From Nitrospiria bacterium (GTDB lineage: Bacteria > Nitrospirota > Nitrospiria > Nitrospirales > UBA8639): a stretch of DNA of 7,336 bases. Location: NCBI GenBank assembly GCA_030430725.1, contig JAUIKP010000159.1, positions 1 through 7,336 on the forward strand, given 5' to 3'. Shown in pieces: positions 5,506 to 7,336 of the stretch (positions are counted from its first letter, which is position 1; every line of letters starts with the position of its first letter). Under the pieces are notes generated by a model that was not told the DNA's origin, did not search any database, and worked only from the letters and a program-made list of their open reading frames with translations. Both the position numbers and the translations under genes were made by a program.

Positions 5506-7336
5506 TTATGGGGAAGATACGGGCGATGAAAGGGGGGGACGTTTCGGTGCAGGGATGAGGGACGGTGGGTTCGGAGAGGATGGAAGTGCAGGGATTGGTC
5601 CCTCCGCGGAAGGGGTTGTTCCTTTCTCAGAGATCTGACCCGAATCCAATACGTCTTTGAGTTCCATGCTTTCAATGTTGTCTAACGACTCTGTGATCGG
5701 GGAGGGAGCAGTTGGGTCCTGTAAGGGTTGCGGTCCCTTGGGGGAAGGCCCGGAAGACTGTTCGGAGTGTGATGCGGGTTTCTCCGTGACTGTGGGGACC
5801 GGTTCTTGCCCCGTTGCTGGAGGATTTGTTGTCGGCGCTGGTGCCGTGACCGGAGTGACCGGTTTCTTGGAAGATGGTGGATTGTCCATGCTGGTCTGGC
5901 CTTTGGGTGGCACTGTGGTTGGTTGATCCGGAACCTGGTTGCCTTCAGAGATATGTTGTGGGCTCGGGCTCGGAGATTGTGCACGGGTGCGTTCCGTAGG
6001 AGAAGGCAATGGTGCTTGGGGATGGTGTGATGCATCAGATTGCAAGGAGTGATCCTCTGTCACCACCGTTTTCGGCGCTGGGGGTGTCGGGATTGCCCGG
6101 TTTAAGGTATCGCTATTTGGTGTGCCATCGGTTTTCCCCTGTGGCATTTCGGTCGTTGAGGTATTAAGCGGAGAAGAAATTGGGTCGTTAGGAGGTCTGG
6201 TCGTGTATGAGTCTATTGGTGGAACTACAGGAGCCGTGTCGTTAATGAGTGGTTGCTCGGGGACCCTGTATTGATTCGATGTCAGAAAAGGGATGCCGAG
6301 CTGTTCCTTATACATATAACTCATGGTGCCACCAATAAAGAGAAACAGGGTGATTCCAATCATGACGCCTAATTTTTGTCTTGTCTTGGCCTGGTGTATG
6401 CCTTGATAGTCGGTAGAGTGTTTCGGCCGGGTCACGGCAGGCGGTTGGTTAGGAGGAGGTGCTGATACTGGTGCCTGTGGTGGAAGGCTCGGTGTCGCTA
6501 ACTCGGCTGTTTGGATTTCTGGTATTGGTTGAGGTTCTGCAGGAGCGGCTGGCGGCCTCAACACTTCAGGGGCAAATTTTGCCAATTGCTGATTCAAAAT
6601 GGTGAGGACATGGGTGGCATCTTGAAGCCGTTGTGAGGACTGATTCCGGGTCATTTGGCGGATAAGCTCACCAATGGCTTTCGGGACATGGTCCGGGAAG
6701 TCAAACACCGGGTCAGCCTGGTCGAAGGCTAGCTTCCCCATTATTGATGTTTTCGGAAGACCGGAATAGGGCACTCGCGTGGTGAGCATGTCGTACATCA
6801 TGAATCCCAAACAGTACAAATCGCTGCCGGGGGTCAGTCGTTCGTTTTTGGCAGTTTCCGGGAGCAAGTAGGGTAAGGGTCGGAGTAACTCAGCGTCACA
6901 GTTTTTCAGGATGTCCATCAGGATCCAAGATAATCCGAGGTCCATGACTTTGATCCGGCCTTGAGGACTGACTAGGACGTGTCCAGGGTGGAGTGTGCCG
7001 TGAATGGTGCCTTGAAAGTGGATATGAACTAACACTTCCGCAATTTCACGGGCCAGAAAAAGCATTTTTTCGACTGAAAGTGGTCCTTCATGGTGAATGA
7101 CGTGTTGGAGACTGGGGGCATCAAAAAATTCCATGCAGACGACAGGGGTGCCGTCCTGCTCTTCTACTTTAAAGATCTTAATGAGATTGGGGTGTTCTAA
7201 TCGAAGGAGCGATTTGGCTGCTTCGATGAAGGCTTTTCCACGAATAAGCCGGCCACTGATATGGGTATGATACACCTTAATCGCCATTTCTTGTCGCAGT
7301 TCGAGATCATACCCATAGTAAATGGTACCGGTTTGG
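5506..7336 (-). CDS. Membrane-anchored Ser/Thr kinase-like protein, probable pseudokinase, 5' end outside the window
   Basis: The frame stays open past ATG 7287 to the window edge and reads QTGTIYYGYDLELRQE before MAIKVYH. That is the beta-2/glycine-loop region of a Hanks-type kinase, so ATG 7287 is internal and the gene is 5'-truncated. Counting from that Met: Lys4 is the VAIK lysine, Glu22 the alpha-C glutamate (KAFIEAAKSLLRLEHPN), DLG 116-118 replaces DFG, LPE 142-144 replaces APE, and SDLYCLGFMMYDML (155-168) is the alpha-F helix. The catalytic loop at 96-103 reads HGTLHPGH instead of HRDLKPxN, losing the catalytic Asp, the Lys and the metal-binding Asn, so phosphotransfer is unlikely. 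After a Pro-rich linker (about 242-285) and KTRQK comes one membrane helix (about 306-326). A Pro/Ser/Thr-rich tail of about 267 residues follows, predicted to lie outside the membrane, with no PASTA or other known sensor repeat. PknB-like topology is inferred. The likely role is signalling scaffold or ATP-gated receptor. Confidence 0.9.
   Translation of the reverse strand, partial: QTGTIYYGYDLELRQEMAIKVYHTHISGRLIRGKAFIEAAKSLLRLEHPNLIKIFKVEEQDGTPVVCMEFFDAPSLQHVIHHEGPLSVEKMLFLAREIAEVLVHIHFQGTIHGTLHPGHVLVSPQGRIKVMDLGLSWILMDILKNCDAELLRPLPYLLPETAKNERLTPGSDLYCLGFMMYDMLTTRVPYSGLPKTSIMGKLAFDQADPVFDFPDHVPKAIGELIRQMTRNQSSQRLQDATHVLTILNQQLAKFAPEVLRPPAAPAEPQPIPEIQTAELATPSLPPQAPVSAPPPNQPPAVTRPKHSTDYQGIHQAKTRQKLGVMIGITLFLFIGGTMSYMYKEQLGIPFLTSNQYRVPEQPLINDTAPVVPPIDSYTTRPPNDPISSPLNTSTTEMPQGKTDGTPNSDTLNRAIPTPPAPKTVVTEDHSLQSDASHHPQAPLPSPTERTRAQSPSPSPQHISEGNQVPDQPTTVPPKGQTSMDNPPSSKKPVTPVTAPAPTTNPPATGQEPVPTVTEKPASHSEQSSGPSPKGPQPLQDPTAPSPITESLDNIESMELKDVLDSGQISEKGTTPSAEGPIPALPSSPNPPSLIPAPKRPPLSSPVSSP

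Noticed and set aside
5436..5675. Minus-strand frame running past the end of the kinase-like gene
   Set aside because: Basic, Arg/His/Pro-rich protein typical of an out-of-frame reading of a Pro-rich gene. It is kept only as the frame reached by slippage at the G7 run.
5657..6030. Plus-strand frames opposite the Pro-rich tail, one encoding a Gly/Val-rich protein
   Set aside because: Gly/Val/Cys richness is the antisense image of Pro/Ser/Thr-rich codons; no ribosome site.

Overview
The window looks like ordinary chromosomal DNA from a free-living Gram-negative-type bacterium of moderate G+C content. Gene density is high, spacers are short, and there is no rRNA, tRNA, insertion sequence, phage gene or CRISPR array. 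A guess of Nitrospirota or a similar environmental phylum comes from the general feel of the small lineage-type proteins and the Pro-rich kinase. It is inference only; nothing in the sequence proves it.

Layout. (1) Positions 1-1064, minus strand: the first 16 codons of a VapB-type antitoxin gene cut by the left edge, preceded upstream by a complete RmlD-like extended SDR (NAD(P)-dependent sugar-nucleotide reductase/epimerase) gene. (2) Positions 1065-1155: a divergent promoter spacer. (3) Positions 1156-2771, plus strand: a low-specificity L-threonine aldolase (ltaE), then two small genes of unknown function. The first of these has its own near-consensus sigma70-type promoter, which also settles its start codon. 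The second encodes a four-cysteine zinc-ribbon-like protein. (4) Positions 2836-3270, minus strand: an unknown beta-rich soluble protein, convergent with the zinc-ribbon gene. (5) Positions 3544-5295, minus strand: comM (YifB-type AAA+ ATPase/helicase used in natural transformation) followed 9 bp later by a small two-helix membrane protein, almost certainly one transcript. (6) Positions 5506-7336, minus strand: a large membrane-anchored Ser/Thr-kinase-like protein cut by the right edge. It has a kinase fold, one membrane helix and a long Pro/Ser/Thr-rich exported tail.

The most notable item is the kinase-like protein. The reading frame runs straight through the apparent Met start into a recognisable glycine-loop/beta-2 region, so the real N-terminus lies outside the window. 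The VAIK lysine, alpha-C glutamate and DFG-type aspartate are kept, but the HRD catalytic loop reads H-G-T-L-H-P-G-H. The catalytic Asp, the Lys and the Asn are all replaced, so it is probably a pseudokinase receptor. The second item is the antitoxin start at the left edge. A near-palindrome overlaps its predicted -10 box, as expected for an autoregulated toxin-antitoxin operon whose toxin would lie just outside the window.

Functional links between the blocks are weak. Metabolism (ltaE, RmlD-like), DNA uptake (comM) and signalling (pseudokinase) sit side by side without forming an obvious pathway. No gene-free stretch exceeds 300 bases.
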